Shown one piece after another: positions 52,143 through 61,054 of a stretch of 64,000 nt of DNA. Position 1 is the stretch's first letter; every line of letters starts with the position of its first letter. Below the pieces are notes generated by a model. That model made no database searches, was not told the DNA's origin, and saw only the letters and a list, made by a program, of their open reading frames with translations. The translations under genes and the position numbers were made by a program. The DNA is from Thalassospiraceae bacterium LMO-SO8 (GTDB lineage: Bacteria > Pseudomonadota > Alphaproteobacteria > Rhodospirillales > Casp-alpha2): contig CP134226.1 in the NCBI GenBank assembly GCA_031655335.1, forward strand, positions 62,001 through 126,000. Reading direction: 5' to 3'.

Positions 52143-53132
52143 TCAGGAAATTGCGCGCACCCGCGTCGGCGGGAAGCGGACGGTCACCGTCGTGCCCCGG
52201 TTTTCGACGCTTTCAAGGCCGAGCGACGCCTGATGCATGTCGGCCAGAATGCGCACCAGGGACAGGCCCAGGCCCGACCCTTGCTGACCCTTGAGCAGAT
52301 GATTGCCGCGGATCTGGATATAGGGCTCGAACACGTCGTCGAGGGCGTCCTGCGGAATGCCGATGCCCGTGTCCGACACGCGGATGACGATGCCGCCGAC
52401 CCGGTCCGTGCGCGCCGCCAGGGTGATATGGCCGCGCTTGGGCGTGAACTTGACGGCGTTGGACAACAGGTTGACGACGATCTGGCGGACCCGGCCGGGA
52501 TCGCAGTAAAGCCCCGGCAGATCCGGCGGCGTTTCGATCACGATATCGACGCCGTTGGCGTCCGCCTGGCCCTGGATCAGGCGCCGGCAGTCGTCCAGGA
52601 TCACCGGCACGGAGGTCCAGGATTCCCGCATGTCGATCTGCCCGGCCTCAATCTTGGCGACATCCAACAGGTCGTTGACGATGTCGAGCATGTGCGCGCT
52701 GGTGGCGCGGATGTCGGTCAGGTATTCGGTATATTTGGGGCTGCCCAGTTCGCCATAAGGTTCCTCGCGCACCAGATCGGCGAAGCCGACCACGGCGTTC
52801 AGCGGCGTGCGCAGTTCATGCGTCACCCGGGCGAGAAATTCGGTCTTGCGCTGATCATTGATTTCCGCCCGTTCCTTACCCTTCAACAGTTCCATGTTGA
52901 CGGCGCGCAGCCCGGCGAGTTCGCGCCGAAGCTGCAGGATTTCCATTTGCAGCTTGGTCTTATCCTTGTCGCGGCGGCGCTTGAAGCCGCGCACCACCCA
53001 CAGCACGGGCAGAATCGGAAGAAGAAGCAGGCCTTTTAGCGTCGGTTTGACGGGTGCCCCATACCCGGGGACCATCGGCCGACCGGCACCGTAGGGCAAA
53101 TCTGAATAGTTCTGGGCCATGGTGACTGTCAT
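52143..53132 (-). CDS. Sensor histidine kinase, single helix plus HisKA-HATPase
   Basis: The 329-residue protein has one hydrophobic helix (about 34-48) with a short N-terminal tail and no large sensor domain. A coiled coil (about 55-95) follows. The phospho-accepting His105 is in THELRTPLN. The ATPase domain has NLLSNAVKFTP, DTGIGIPQD and GSGLGLSLV. No response-regulator gene is next to it. The start is uncertain between ATG 53132 and ATG 53120; a longer frame from 53219 crosses AT-rich DNA and is less likely. It divides the region from the divergent etf genes. Confidence 0.9.
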   Translation of the reverse strand: MTVTMAQNYSDLPYGAGRPMVPGYGAPVKPTLKGLLLLPILPVLWVVRGFKRRRDKDKTKLQMEILQLRRELAGLRAVNMELLKGKERAEINDQRKTEFLARVTHELRTPLNAVVGFADLVREEPYGELGSPKYTEYLTDIRATSAHMLDIVNDLLDVAKIEAGQIDMRESWTSVPVILDDCRRLIQGQADANGVDIVIETPPDLPGLYCDPGRVRQIVVNLLSNAVKFTPKRGHITLAARTDRVGGIVIRVSDTGIGIPQDALDDVFEPYIQIRGNHLLKGQQGSGLGLSLVRILADMHQASLGLESVENRGTTVTVRFPPTRVRAIS

Positions 53133-53443
53133 CTTTCGTTCAAAACGCCGCAGTCCGGTCCCCGAATCATTTTTAATTGCGTCACCTATAACTTTCGTAT
53201 TAATTGAATCGAACATCAATATTTTTTATTTAAAGTAGTTTTTGTTCAAATTAGTCTAAAATTTTACCAATCCAGGATTTTCGCGCTTTTCCGCCCGCCG
53301 CCGTCCGCATCGCGGAATGAAATGGCGTTTCTTGACGGGATGGGCTTCCTCCTTTAAATCCAGCGGATCATCTCTCGCAGTGCAGCAATCAAGGCCGGAG
53401 GTCCGCCTGGACCTCACGAGCGGCCGAATAAGAAGGTTTAGCC
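53133..53443. other. 311-base AT-rich intergenic region
   Basis: This stretch lies between divergent kinase and etfB genes. Positions about 53205-53275 are the most AT-rich DNA in this part of the window, with T-runs such as ATTTTTTATTTAAAG, typical of strong promoters and bending. I see no gene. It should hold promoters in both directions; I cannot assign boxes firmly. Confidence 0.5.
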
Positions 53444-54193
53444 ATGAAAATCCTGGTCGGCGTCAAGCGCGTGATCGACGCCTATGTGAAGGTTCGCGTC
53501 AAATCGGACCACACGGGTGTCGAAACCCAGAACGTGAAAATGTCCATGAACCCGTTCGACGAAATCGCCGTCGAGGAAGGTGTGCGCCTGCGCGAAGCCG
53601 GCACCGCGGACGAACTGATCGCCGTGTCCATCGGCCCGGATCAGGCCCAGGAAACCATCCGCACGGCGCTGGCCATGGGGGCCGATCGGGGCATCCACGT
53701 GGTCGCCGACGGCCGGGTGGAGCCGCTGGCCATCGCCAAGATCTTCAAGGAATTGATCGCCCGCGAAAACCCGGACGTGGTGATCCTGGGCAAGCAGGCC
53801 ATCGACGACGACAACAACCAGGTCGGCCAGATGCTGGCCGCCCTCATGGGCTGGTCGCAGGGCACCTTCGCGTCCAAGATCGAACTCGGCGCCGGGCAGG
53901 CCAAGGTCACCCGTGAAATCGACGGCGGCCTGCAGACCCTGGACCTCAAGCTGCCAGCCGTGCTGACCACGGACCTGCGGTTGAACGAGCCGCGCTATGC
54001 CTCCCTGCCCAACATCATGAAGGCCAAGAAGAAAGAGATCGCCAAGCTGACGGCGGATGAACTGGGCGTCGACGTTTCGCCCAGGGTCGAAATCCTGAAA
54101 GTGACCGAGCCGCCCGCCCGTCAGGCCGGCGTGAAGGTCGAAAGCGCGGCCGAGCTTGTCCAGAAACTCAAAAACGAAGCGAAGGTGATCTGA
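53444..54193 (+). CDS. etfB: Electron transfer flavoprotein, beta subunit
   Basis: The 249-residue subunit starts [19 protein letters not shown] and has the family segments [33 protein letters not shown] and [17 protein letters not shown]. It binds AMP and pairs with EtfA. The ETF accepts electrons from acyl-CoA and other flavin dehydrogenases and passes them to ETF-quinone oxidoreductase. AGAAGGTTTAGCC precedes the ATG. etfA starts two bases after its stop. Confidence 0.98.
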   Translation: MKILVGVKRVIDAYVKVRVKSDHTGVETQNVKMSMNPFDEIAVEEGVRLREAGTADELIAVSIGPDQAQETIRTALAMGADRGIHVVADGRVEPLAIAKIFKELIARENPDVVILGKQAIDDDNNQVGQMLAALMGWSQGTFASKIELGAGQAKVTREIDGGLQTLDLKLPAVLTTDLRLNEPRYASLPNIMKAKKKEIAKLTADELGVDVSPRVEILKVTEPPARQAGVKVESAAELVQKLKNEAKVI

Positions 54194-54195
54194 TC

Positions 54196-55128
54196 ATGGC
54201 TGTCCTGGTTTACGCGGAACACGACAACGCGGTCCTGAAGCCGGCGACGCTCAACGCCGTCGCCGCCGCCAAGCAACTGGGCGACGTCACCGTCCTGGTC
54301 GCCGGATCGGGCTGCCGCGCGGTCGCCGAGGCCGCCGCCAAGATCGACGGCGTGGCCAAGGTGCTGATCGCCGACGACGCGGCCTACGCCAACGAAATCG
54401 CCGAGAACGCCGCCCCCCTGATCGCCAAGCTGGCGGCCGGCTTCGACCATATCCTGGCCGCCGCCACCACCAGCGGCAAAAACGTCATGCCCCGGGTCGC
54501 GGCCTTGCTCGACGTGCAGCAGATTTCCGACATCTCCGCCATCGAAGGCCCCGATACCTTCATCCGCCCGATCTACGCCGGCAATGCGCTGGCGACCGTC
54601 AAGACGTCGGACGCCAAGAAGGTCCTGACCGTGCGCGCCACGGGCTTCGACGCGGCCAACGCCGAGGGCGGTTCCGCCGCCATCGAGGACGTCGCGGGCG
54701 AAGGGGCCAGCGATCTCGCGACCTTCGCGGGACAGGAACTGACCAAGTCCGAACGCCCGGAACTGACCAGCGCCAAGGTCATCATCTCGGGCGGGCGCGG
54801 CATGCAGTCGGGTGACAACTTCCACCTGCTGGAAGAGGTCGCGGACATCCTGGGCGCCGCCGTGGGCGCGTCCCGCGCCGCCGTCGATGCGGGCTTCGTG
54901 CCCAACGACTATCAGGTCGGCCAGACCGGCAAGGTTGTGGCGCCGGAGCTGTACATCGCCGTCGGCATTTCCGGGGCCATCCAGCACCTGGCGGGGATGA
55001 AGGATTCCAAGGTCATCGTCGCCATCAACAAGGACGAGGAAGCGCCGATCTTCCAGGTCGCCGATTACGGCCTGGTGGCGGACCTGTTCACCGCCGTCCC
55101 GGAACTGAAGGCCGCCCTGTCTGACTGA
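54196..55128 (+). CDS. etfA: Electron transfer flavoprotein, alpha subunit
   Basis: The 310-residue subunit starts [16 protein letters not shown]. The C-terminal FAD-binding region has VISGGRGM-like ([14 protein letters not shown]), [38 protein letters not shown] and [19 protein letters not shown], all standard. It binds FAD and forms the heterodimer with EtfB, encoded just upstream. The pair should be cotranscribed. An EamA gene follows at 17 bases. Confidence 0.98.
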   Translation: MAVLVYAEHDNAVLKPATLNAVAAAKQLGDVTVLVAGSGCRAVAEAAAKIDGVAKVLIADDAAYANEIAENAAPLIAKLAAGFDHILAAATTSGKNVMPRVAALLDVQQISDISAIEGPDTFIRPIYAGNALATVKTSDAKKVLTVRATGFDAANAEGGSAAIEDVAGEGASDLATFAGQELTKSERPELTSAKVIISGGRGMQSGDNFHLLEEVADILGAAVGASRAAVDAGFVPNDYQVGQTGKVVAPELYIAVGISGAIQHLAGMKDSKVIVAINKDEEAPIFQVADYGLVADLFTAVPELKAALSD

Positions 55129-55144
55129 CGCCGCCCACCCCCCT

Positions 55145-56020
55145 TTGGCCGACACGTCCCGGCGTTCGCTGGCGCTGGGCATCCTGTGCATGGCGGGGTC
55201 GGTCGGGGCGCTGGCGGCCATGCAGATGTTCGTCAAGCTGGCGGGCCCCGAGTATTCGCCGTTCCAGGCCGTGTTCTTCCGCAACGCCATCGCCGCGATG
55301 ATGGTGGTGCCCCTGATGTTCTACGCCGCCGGGCCGACGTCGTTTCGCACGACGCGGCCCGTCGGCCACTTCGTCCGCGCCCTGTTCGGCGTCGCCGGCA
55401 ACGCCAGCTTCTATTACGCCTATTCGACGATCCCCATGAGCGACGGCATGTCCATCGCCATGTCCGTGCCCATCTTCACGACCCTGCTGGCCATTCCGTT
55501 CCTCGGCGAAAAGGTCGGCCTGCGCCGTTGGATCGCCATCGCCATCGGCTTCGCCGGGGTGATGATCGCCCTCGACCCCACGGGGGATTTTCAGGTCGGG
55601 GCCCTCTATGCCCTGTTCGGAACCCTGTGCTGGGCCGCCAGCCTTATCCTGATCAAGCAATTGTCGGCCACGGAAACGCCCTATCTGATCGTGTTCTATT
55701 ACATGATCACGGGCGTCGCCGTGTCGCTGTTGATCCTGCCCTTCGTCTGGATCACGCCGACGACCGAACACCTGATCTTCTATATCTGCGCCGGGCTGGT
55801 CGGCGGACTCGGCCAGATTCTCATGACCTTCGCCATGAAGTTCGCGCCGGCCGCCGTGGTCACGCCCTTCGAATACACGGCGATCTGCTGGGCCGTGCTG
55901 TTCGATCTGTTGATCTGGAACGTCCTGCCCGACCTGACCACCGTCCTGGGGGCCGGTATCGTCATCGCCACGGGCCTGTACATCTGGCACCGGGAGACCC
56001 GCGTCCGGCCGGCAACATGA
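55145..56020 (+). CDS. DMT-superfamily exporter (EamA domains), TTG start
   Basis: The 291-residue membrane protein has ten hydrophobic helices as two EamA repeats. Typical parts are the QMFVKLAGPEYSPFQAVFFRN segment in the first and FGTLCWAASLILIKQLSATE in the second. The family exports amino acids, purines or sugars; the cargo is unknown. The start is TTG at 55145, only 17 bases after etfA, without a clear ribosome site; later ATGs lie inside the first helix. It may depend on coupling with etfA. Confidence 0.87.
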   Translation: MADTSRRSLALGILCMAGSVGALAAMQMFVKLAGPEYSPFQAVFFRNAIAAMMVVPLMFYAAGPTSFRTTRPVGHFVRALFGVAGNASFYYAYSTIPMSDGMSIAMSVPIFTTLLAIPFLGEKVGLRRWIAIAIGFAGVMIALDPTGDFQVGALYALFGTLCWAASLILIKQLSATETPYLIVFYYMITGVAVSLLILPFVWITPTTEHLIFYICAGLVGGLGQILMTFAMKFAPAAVVTPFEYTAICWAVLFDLLIWNVLPDLTTVLGAGIVIATGLYIWHRETRVRPAT

Positions 56021-56073
56021 TATTCATATATTTGAATGTGTTTTGCGACGAACAGCCATGATAAACCTGTCCC

Positions 56074-56493
56074 ATGAACGCCTTTGACCCCATCTCCGCC
56101 CTCGCCGGCGGCGCCCTGATCGGCCTGGGCGCGGTGATCCTGGCCTTGTTCAACGGCCGGGTCGCGGGCATCAGCGGCATCCTGGGCGGCCTGTTGGACG
56201 GCGAGCGCGCGAACCTGACTTGGCGTGCGGCCTTCGTCGCCGGGTTGATCGGCGCCGGGTTCCTCGGCCTGAAGCTGGTTTCCCCCGACGTCATGATCGC
56301 CGCCGACTGGCCCACCCTGGTCATCGGGGGGGTGCTGGTCGGTATCGGCACGCGGCTCGGCAGCGGCTGCACCAGCGGCCATGGCGTCTGCGGCATGGCG
56401 CGGGGTTCCATCCGGTCCATCGCCGCGACGGCGGTCTATATCACCGTGGCCGTGACGACCGTGTTCGTCACCCGCCACCTGATCGGAGGTTGA
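56074..56493 (+). CDS. YeeE/YedE-family transporter half, sulfur type
   Basis: The 139-residue membrane protein has four hydrophobic helices. The conserved cysteines are in GSGCTSGHGVCGMARGSIRS (about 99 and 106), the YeeE/YedE motif thought to pass thiosulfate or other sulfur compounds. It is a half-length protein; the second half is the next gene. The start is ATG 56074, without a strong ribosome site. It is downstream of the exporter gene on the same strand. Confidence 0.85.
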   Translation: MNAFDPISALAGGALIGLGAVILALFNGRVAGISGILGGLLDGERANLTWRAAFVAGLIGAGFLGLKLVSPDVMIAADWPTLVIGGVLVGIGTRLGSGCTSGHGVCGMARGSIRSIAATAVYITVAVTTVFVTRHLIGG

Positions 56494-56498
56494 GGGCG

Positions 56499-56912
56499 AT
56501 GGCGCGCCTGCTCGTCAGCCTGATCGCCGGGGGATTGTTCGGTGCCGGCCTGATTATCTCGCAAATGGTCAACCCGGCCCGTGTGCTGGGTTTTCTTGAT
56601 ATCGCGGGGACTTGGGATCCGACCCTCGCGTTCGTCCTGGCCGGGGCTCTCGCCGTTTCCGTTCCCGGCCACTGGCTGGCCCGTCGCCTGGGGACACCCG
56701 TCCTCGACAGCAAAAGCCACCTGCCCCCGCCGGGCCGCCTGGACGGGCGCCTGATCCTGGGCGCCGTGCTGTTCGGGATCGGCTGGGGGCTTGTCGGGTT
56801 CTGCCCCGGCCCCGCCCTGGCCGCCCTCGGCACGGGCGATAACAAGGCCCTCGCCTTCCTCGCCGCCATGGCCGCCGGCATGTGGCTTTACGGGCGCATC
56901 GCCCGGCGGTGA
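56499..56912 (+). CDS. YeeE/YedE second half (DUF6691 type)
   Basis: The 137-residue membrane protein has four hydrophobic helices and the conserved segment IGWGLVGFCPGPALAALG with its single cysteine. GGAGGTTGAGGGCG precedes the ATG, an excellent ribosome site. With the upstream half it forms a split YeeE/YedE transporter (the two halves of the fused protein). They are six bases apart and should be cotranslated. The substrate is probably a reduced sulfur compound. Confidence 0.85.
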   Translation: MARLLVSLIAGGLFGAGLIISQMVNPARVLGFLDIAGTWDPTLAFVLAGALAVSVPGHWLARRLGTPVLDSKSHLPPPGRLDGRLILGAVLFGIGWGLVGFCPGPALAALGTGDNKALAFLAAMAAGMWLYGRIARR

Positions 56913-56927
56913 GGTAAACTCCCCGCC

Positions 56928-57734
56928 ATGACCGATGCTGTTCTCCTTCTTCCCTCCATCACCGACGTTGACGTGGGCCACCGCGGGCAAGTCGTCGTCT
57001 CGGGCTCTCACGGCGGGCTTTATCCGGGATACCTGGCCGCCAAGGCGGGCCTCCGGGCCGTCGTTCTGAACGACGCCGGCGGCGGGCTGGACGGCGCCGG
57101 GGTTGCCGGCATCCATGCCCTCGACCAGAGCGGCATGGCCGCCGCCGCCGTGTCCCACCTGTCGGCCCGCATCGGCGATGCCGGCGACATGCTGGCGCGG
57201 GGCGTCATCTCCACCATGAACGCCACCGCCGCGGATTTGGGCGTCACCGCCGGGATGACCTGCGCCGAGGCCGCCGAACGTCTGACCCAGGCAATCATTC
57301 CGGCCGCCGGCCTGCCCCCGGTCGACGAAGGCCGCCGCGTCATCGCCCGGAACGGCGGCGCCGATGTGGTGCTCGCCGACTCGGCGTCTCTGGTCGGGGC
57401 CGAGGATGTCGGCCGGATCGTCATCACCGGCTCCCACGGCGGGCTGGTCGGCGGCGACCCGGCCCGCGCCCTGAAGACGGCGGCATCCCTGGCTGTTTTC
57501 AACGACGCCGGCGGCGGCATCGAAGATGCGGGCGTGACCCGCCTGCCCGCCCTCGACGCCCGCGCCATTCCGGCGGTGACCGTCGCCCATGTCTCGGCAC
57601 GGATCGGTGACGCCGTATCGGCCTGGGAAACGGGCGTGATATCCCACGCCAACGCCGCGGCGACGGCCCTGGGCGCGCGGCCGGGGGTATCGCTTCGGGA
57701 TTGGGTCGGCGTGGCTTTCCCCGCGCGGCCTTGA
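56928..57734 (+). CDS. Protein made of two copies of a GSHGG domain, unknown function
   Basis: The 268-residue product has no signal peptide. It is built from two related segments, about residues 19-110 and 161-254. Paired motifs are SGSHGG (25) and TGSHGG (167), VLNDAGGG (46) and VFNDAGGG (190), HLSARIGD (77) and HVSARIGD (221), GVISTMNA (92) and GVISHANA (236). The repeats suggest an internal duplication with a twofold active site rich in Gly, His, Asn and Asp. I recognise the domain only as uncharacterised. GAGGTAAACTCCCCGCC precedes the ATG; it starts 15 bases after the YeeE half, so the three may be one operon. Confidence 0.78.
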   Translation: MTDAVLLLPSITDVDVGHRGQVVVSGSHGGLYPGYLAAKAGLRAVVLNDAGGGLDGAGVAGIHALDQSGMAAAAVSHLSARIGDAGDMLARGVISTMNATAADLGVTAGMTCAEAAERLTQAIIPAAGLPPVDEGRRVIARNGGADVVLADSASLVGAEDVGRIVITGSHGGLVGGDPARALKTAASLAVFNDAGGGIEDAGVTRLPALDARAIPAVTVAHVSARIGDAVSAWETGVISHANAAATALGARPGVSLRDWVGVAFPARP

Positions 57735-57833
57735 AGAATTTCATGTCCGCGCCGTCCGGGCCTTACCTTGACGGCGAAACATCTGCTAGGTTCCCTGGTC
57801 CAATCAAGCCATCAAGGGGCAAGGCAGAATTTC

Positions 57834-58277
57834 ATGGCCCTGGAACATTCCTTCCGGAACCTTACCGACGACGAACGCGAGACCCTGATGCAGGTCGCGG
57901 CCAGCCATACCTATGGCAGCGGCGACACGGTGATCGGCCAGGGCGACCGGGTTGAAAACCTGATGGTGGTGGCGCGCGGGATGCTGCGCGTGACCCATGT
58001 GTTCGAAGGCGGGCATTTGAGCGAATTCGTCGGCCCGCTGGGCCCCGGCGACGTGGTCGGCGAGATGTCGTTCGTCGACGGCCAGGGCGCCAGCGCCACC
58101 CTGATCGCCGACGGCGACACGGAAGTCCTGACCATTCCCCGCAATGCCATCGACGCGCTGATGTCGGGAAATTCAACCTTTACCGGGCGATTGTACAAGG
58201 ACCTGCTGCTGCACCTGTCCCGGCGTCTGCGCGCAACCAACCTCAGGGCCGACCCGGGCCCGGCCGCGACGGGCTGA
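57834..58277 (+). CDS. Cyclic-nucleotide-binding domain protein without HTH
   Basis: The 147-residue product is a single cyclic-nucleotide-binding domain of the Crp type. The strand order is visible in YGSGDTVIGQGD, VVARGMLRVTH and LGPGDVVGEMSFVDGQGASAT, with EVLTIPRNAIDALM after. There is no DNA-binding helix-turn-helix. It probably regulates a partner protein, or the gene encodes a truncated regulator. The ATG at 57834 was chosen because the first helix begins there; an upstream ATG at 57768 overlaps the end of no gene but adds unlike sequence. Confidence 0.85.
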   Translation: MALEHSFRNLTDDERETLMQVAASHTYGSGDTVIGQGDRVENLMVVARGMLRVTHVFEGGHLSEFVGPLGPGDVVGEMSFVDGQGASATLIADGDTEVLTIPRNAIDALMSGNSTFTGRLYKDLLLHLSRRLRATNLRADPGPAATG

Positions 58278-58312
58278 CCGGCCCCCCGCCGGCCCCCGCC
58301 GCCCGTCCTCCG

Positions 58313-59659
58313 ATGAACCAAGCCAGCTTCAATCGCCGCGTCTGGGCGCTCGCCCTGCCGATCATCGCGACCAACGTCACCGTGCCGTTCCTCGGCCTTG
58401 TCGACACGGCCGTGGTCGGCCGCCTGCCGGGGGCCGAATACATGGGGGCGGTCGCCATCGGCGCCGTCATCATGAACGTGATCTATTCGTCCCTGAACTT
58501 CCTGCGCATGGGCACCACGGGCCTGACGGCGCAGTCCTTCGGGGCCGGGGACGCGGATCAGATGCGCTCCTGGCTGGCCCGGGCGTGCCTGCTGTCCGCC
58601 GTCCTGGGCCTGGGCCTGATCGCCCTGCAACTGCCGATCCTCGGCATATCGCACTGGCTGATGGGGGCAAGCGACGCCGTCTGGCCGCTCACCGAAAGCT
58701 ATTTCCAGATCCGCATCTGGGGGGCGCCGGCGGCGCTGTTGAACTTCGCGCTTCTGGGCTGGTTCTTCGGCGTGCAGAACATGCGGGCGGCCCTGTTCTC
58801 TCAGGTCTTTCTCAACGGGCTGAACATCGTGCTCGACGTGTGGTTCGTGCTGGGCCTCGGCTGGGGCGTCGACGGGGTCGCCTGGGCGACCATCATTTCC
58901 GAATACTCGGCCGGGGCGCTGGGCCTGTGGCTGGCCGTCCGCCAACTGGCCAAACTGGGCGGGCGCTGGCGCTGGGAGCGCATCCGCGACACCTCGCGCA
59001 TCCGCCGCATGCTGGGCGTCAACCGCGACATCTTCATCCGCTCCATGTGCCTGCAGGCGGCCTTCGTCGTGTTCACCTCGGCCGGCACGCGCATGGGCGA
59101 CGAGGTCCTGGCCGCCAACGCATTGCTGCTGCAATTCTCCATGTTCACGGCCTATGCGCTCGACGGGTTCGCCAACGCGGCCGAAGCCATGGTCGGCCAG
59201 GCCGTGGGCGCCCACGACCGCACCCTGTTCCGCCAGGCGGTGAAGATCACGACCGGCTGGGGCGTGATGTTCGCGCTGCTGTTCATGGTCGCCTATTGGC
59301 TGTTCGGTTATGCCATCATCGATACGCTGTCGACCGTGTCAGGGGTCCGCGAAACGGCTTATGCCTACCTGCCCTGGATGGTGGCGTTGCCGGTCATCGC
59401 GGTCTGGAGCTTTCAGTTCGACGGCATCTTCATCGGCGCCACCTGGACCCGCGAGATGCGCAACAGCATGGCGATTTCCTTCGCCGTGTTCGCCGCCGCC
59501 GTGCCCTTCGTCACGGCAACCTGGGGCAATCACGGCCTGTGGGCGGCCTTCACCGTATTCATGAGCCTGCGCGGCCTGACCATGGGTCTGATGCTGCCGA
59601 AGCTGGCGCGCCGCGTCGGTGTCGGCCCCCGGCCCGACGGTTCCGGCGACGGTCCTTGA
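58313..59659 (+). CDS. MATE-family efflux transporter
   Basis: The 448-residue protein has about twelve membrane helices in two MATE halves. ALPIIATNVTVPFLGLVDTAVVG is the typical first helix, here given in part as ALPIIATNVTVPFLGL. The second half includes YALDGFANAAEAMVGQAVGA, a motif typical of the DinF-type branch. It exports organic compounds with sodium or protons. The substrate is not readable. It follows the CNB gene by 35 bases and may be in the same unit. Confidence 0.92.
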   Translation: MNQASFNRRVWALALPIIATNVTVPFLGLVDTAVVGRLPGAEYMGAVAIGAVIMNVIYSSLNFLRMGTTGLTAQSFGAGDADQMRSWLARACLLSAVLGLGLIALQLPILGISHWLMGASDAVWPLTESYFQIRIWGAPAALLNFALLGWFFGVQNMRAALFSQVFLNGLNIVLDVWFVLGLGWGVDGVAWATIISEYSAGALGLWLAVRQLAKLGGRWRWERIRDTSRIRRMLGVNRDIFIRSMCLQAAFVVFTSAGTRMGDEVLAANALLLQFSMFTAYALDGFANAAEAMVGQAVGAHDRTLFRQAVKITTGWGVMFALLFMVAYWLFGYAIIDTLSTVSGVRETAYAYLPWMVALPVIAVWSFQFDGIFIGATWTREMRNSMAISFAVFAAAVPFVTATWGNHGLWAAFTVFMSLRGLTMGLMLPKLARRVGVGPRPDGSGDGP

Positions 59660-59724
59660 CCTTCGCCCCGGAAGCGCCGATTTTGTGCCCATATTCCCGA
59701 CAATAGATACAGACCCATAACCCT

Positions 59725-60885
59725 ATGACCGACCTCCGCAGCCGTCCGCTCATCGAAAAGCTCGTGGGCTTCGACACCACCAGCCATTATTCAAACCTGG
59801 AACTCATGGCCTTCGTTCAGGACTACCTGAAGGGCCACGGCGTCGCGAGCCAGCTGGTGCCCGACGCCACGGGGACCAAGGCCAATCTTTACGCCACACT
59901 GGGGCCGATCGACCGGGGCGGGATCATGCTGTCCGGCCATACGGACGTGGTGCCCGTGGATGGCCAGGACTGGGCCACGGACCCGTTCAAGGTGACGGAA
60001 AAGGACGGCAAACTGTACGGGCGCGGCACGTCGGACATGAAAAGCTTCATCGCCATCGCCCTGGCCTATGTGCCCGAATTCCTCAAGCGCGGCCTGTCGA
60101 CCCCCATTCATCTCGCCTTTTCCCATGACGAGGAAGTGGGCTGCATCGGCGTGCGCTCGCTGATCAAGATGATGAACGAACAGCCGATCCGCCCCATCAT
60201 GGGCATCATCGGCGAGCCGACCAGCATGCAGGTCTGCGTCGGGCACAAGGGCAAGCGCAGCTTCCGCGCCATCTTCAAGGGCAAGGAGGCGCATTCGTCG
60301 CTCACCCCCATGGGCGTCAACGCCATCGACTACGCCGCCCGTCTGGCCGTGTTTCTGCGCGGCATGGCCGACCGCATCGCCGGCGACGGCCCGTTCGACG
60401 AACTGTACGACGTCGCCTATACCACCGTGCACACGGGCGTCATGAAGGGCGGCGAGCAATTGAACATCGTGCCCGGCCATTGCCGCATGGATTTCGAATT
60501 CCGCCACCTGCCCAAGCATGACCCGGACGCCCTGCAAGCGGAAATCATGGCGATGGTCGGCGAACTGGAGGCCGAGATGAAGGCCCATTCGCCGGAAACG
60601 GGCATCGAGGTCGAGGAACTGTCGGGCATTCCGGCCCTCGATACCGACCCCACGGAAGAGGTCGTGACCCTGGCCAAGCAACTGGCCGGGCGCAACGACC
60701 ACGCCGCCGTCGCCTTCGGCACCGAAGCCGGCCTGTTCCAGCAGTCCGCCGGGGTGCCCTGCGTCATCATCGGCCCGGGGTCGATCAACGAAGCCCACAA
60801 ACCCAACGAATTCATCACCCTGGACCAGGTTGCCAAGGGCGAGACCTTCATGGCCCGTCTGGCCGACAAGGTCTGCGCCAGCTGA
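59725..60885 (+). CDS. argE: Acetylornithine deacetylase (M20 metallohydrolase)
   Basis: The 386-residue enzyme hydrolyses N-acetylornithine to ornithine in arginine synthesis. The M20 metal ligands are visible as His72 (LSGHTDVVP), Asp104 (GTSDMKSF), the Glu pair in SHDEEVGC, the later Glu in FGTEAGLFQQ and the C-terminal His in NEAHKPNEF. That layout and length match ArgE rather than DapE. A related N-acyl substrate is possible, as other arginine genes are not in the window. A REP-like repeat follows the gene. Confidence 0.9.
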   Translation: MTDLRSRPLIEKLVGFDTTSHYSNLELMAFVQDYLKGHGVASQLVPDATGTKANLYATLGPIDRGGIMLSGHTDVVPVDGQDWATDPFKVTEKDGKLYGRGTSDMKSFIAIALAYVPEFLKRGLSTPIHLAFSHDEEVGCIGVRSLIKMMNEQPIRPIMGIIGEPTSMQVCVGHKGKRSFRAIFKGKEAHSSLTPMGVNAIDYAARLAVFLRGMADRIAGDGPFDELYDVAYTTVHTGVMKGGEQLNIVPGHCRMDFEFRHLPKHDPDALQAEIMAMVGELEAEMKAHSPETGIEVEELSGIPALDTDPTEEVVTLAKQLAGRNDHAAVAFGTEAGLFQQSAGVPCVIIGPGSINEAHKPNEFITLDQVAKGETFMARLADKVCAS

Positions 60886-60899
60886 TACACGCATCCTAG

Positions 60900-61034
60900 C
60901 CCCCTCACCCCGACCCTCTCCCCCAAGGGGAGAGGGAGAATTTATGGTGTCCTTTCTCCACAACGGGGAGCGGAAGATTGGCGCGCCGAGAGTCCCCTCG
61001 CCCCGGCACGGGGAGAGGGACAGGGTGAGGGGCC
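60900..61034. repeat. REP-like pair of inverted CCCCTCACCC repeats
   Basis: The left arm CCCCTCACCCCGACCCTCTC (from 60901) and the right arm, whose complement reads CCCCTCACCCTGTCCCTCTC (from 61033 back), are inverted copies about 130 bases apart. Each is followed by its own short internal hairpin (CTCTCCCCCAAGGGGAGAG on the left; a CTCTCCCCGTGCCGGGG type on the right). This is the form of the widely scattered intergenic repeats of Proteobacteria. It lies between argE and mnmC, which converge here, and may act as a terminator. Confidence 0.65.
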
Positions 61035-61054
61035 TTGGGCCGTGATCCGTGGCG

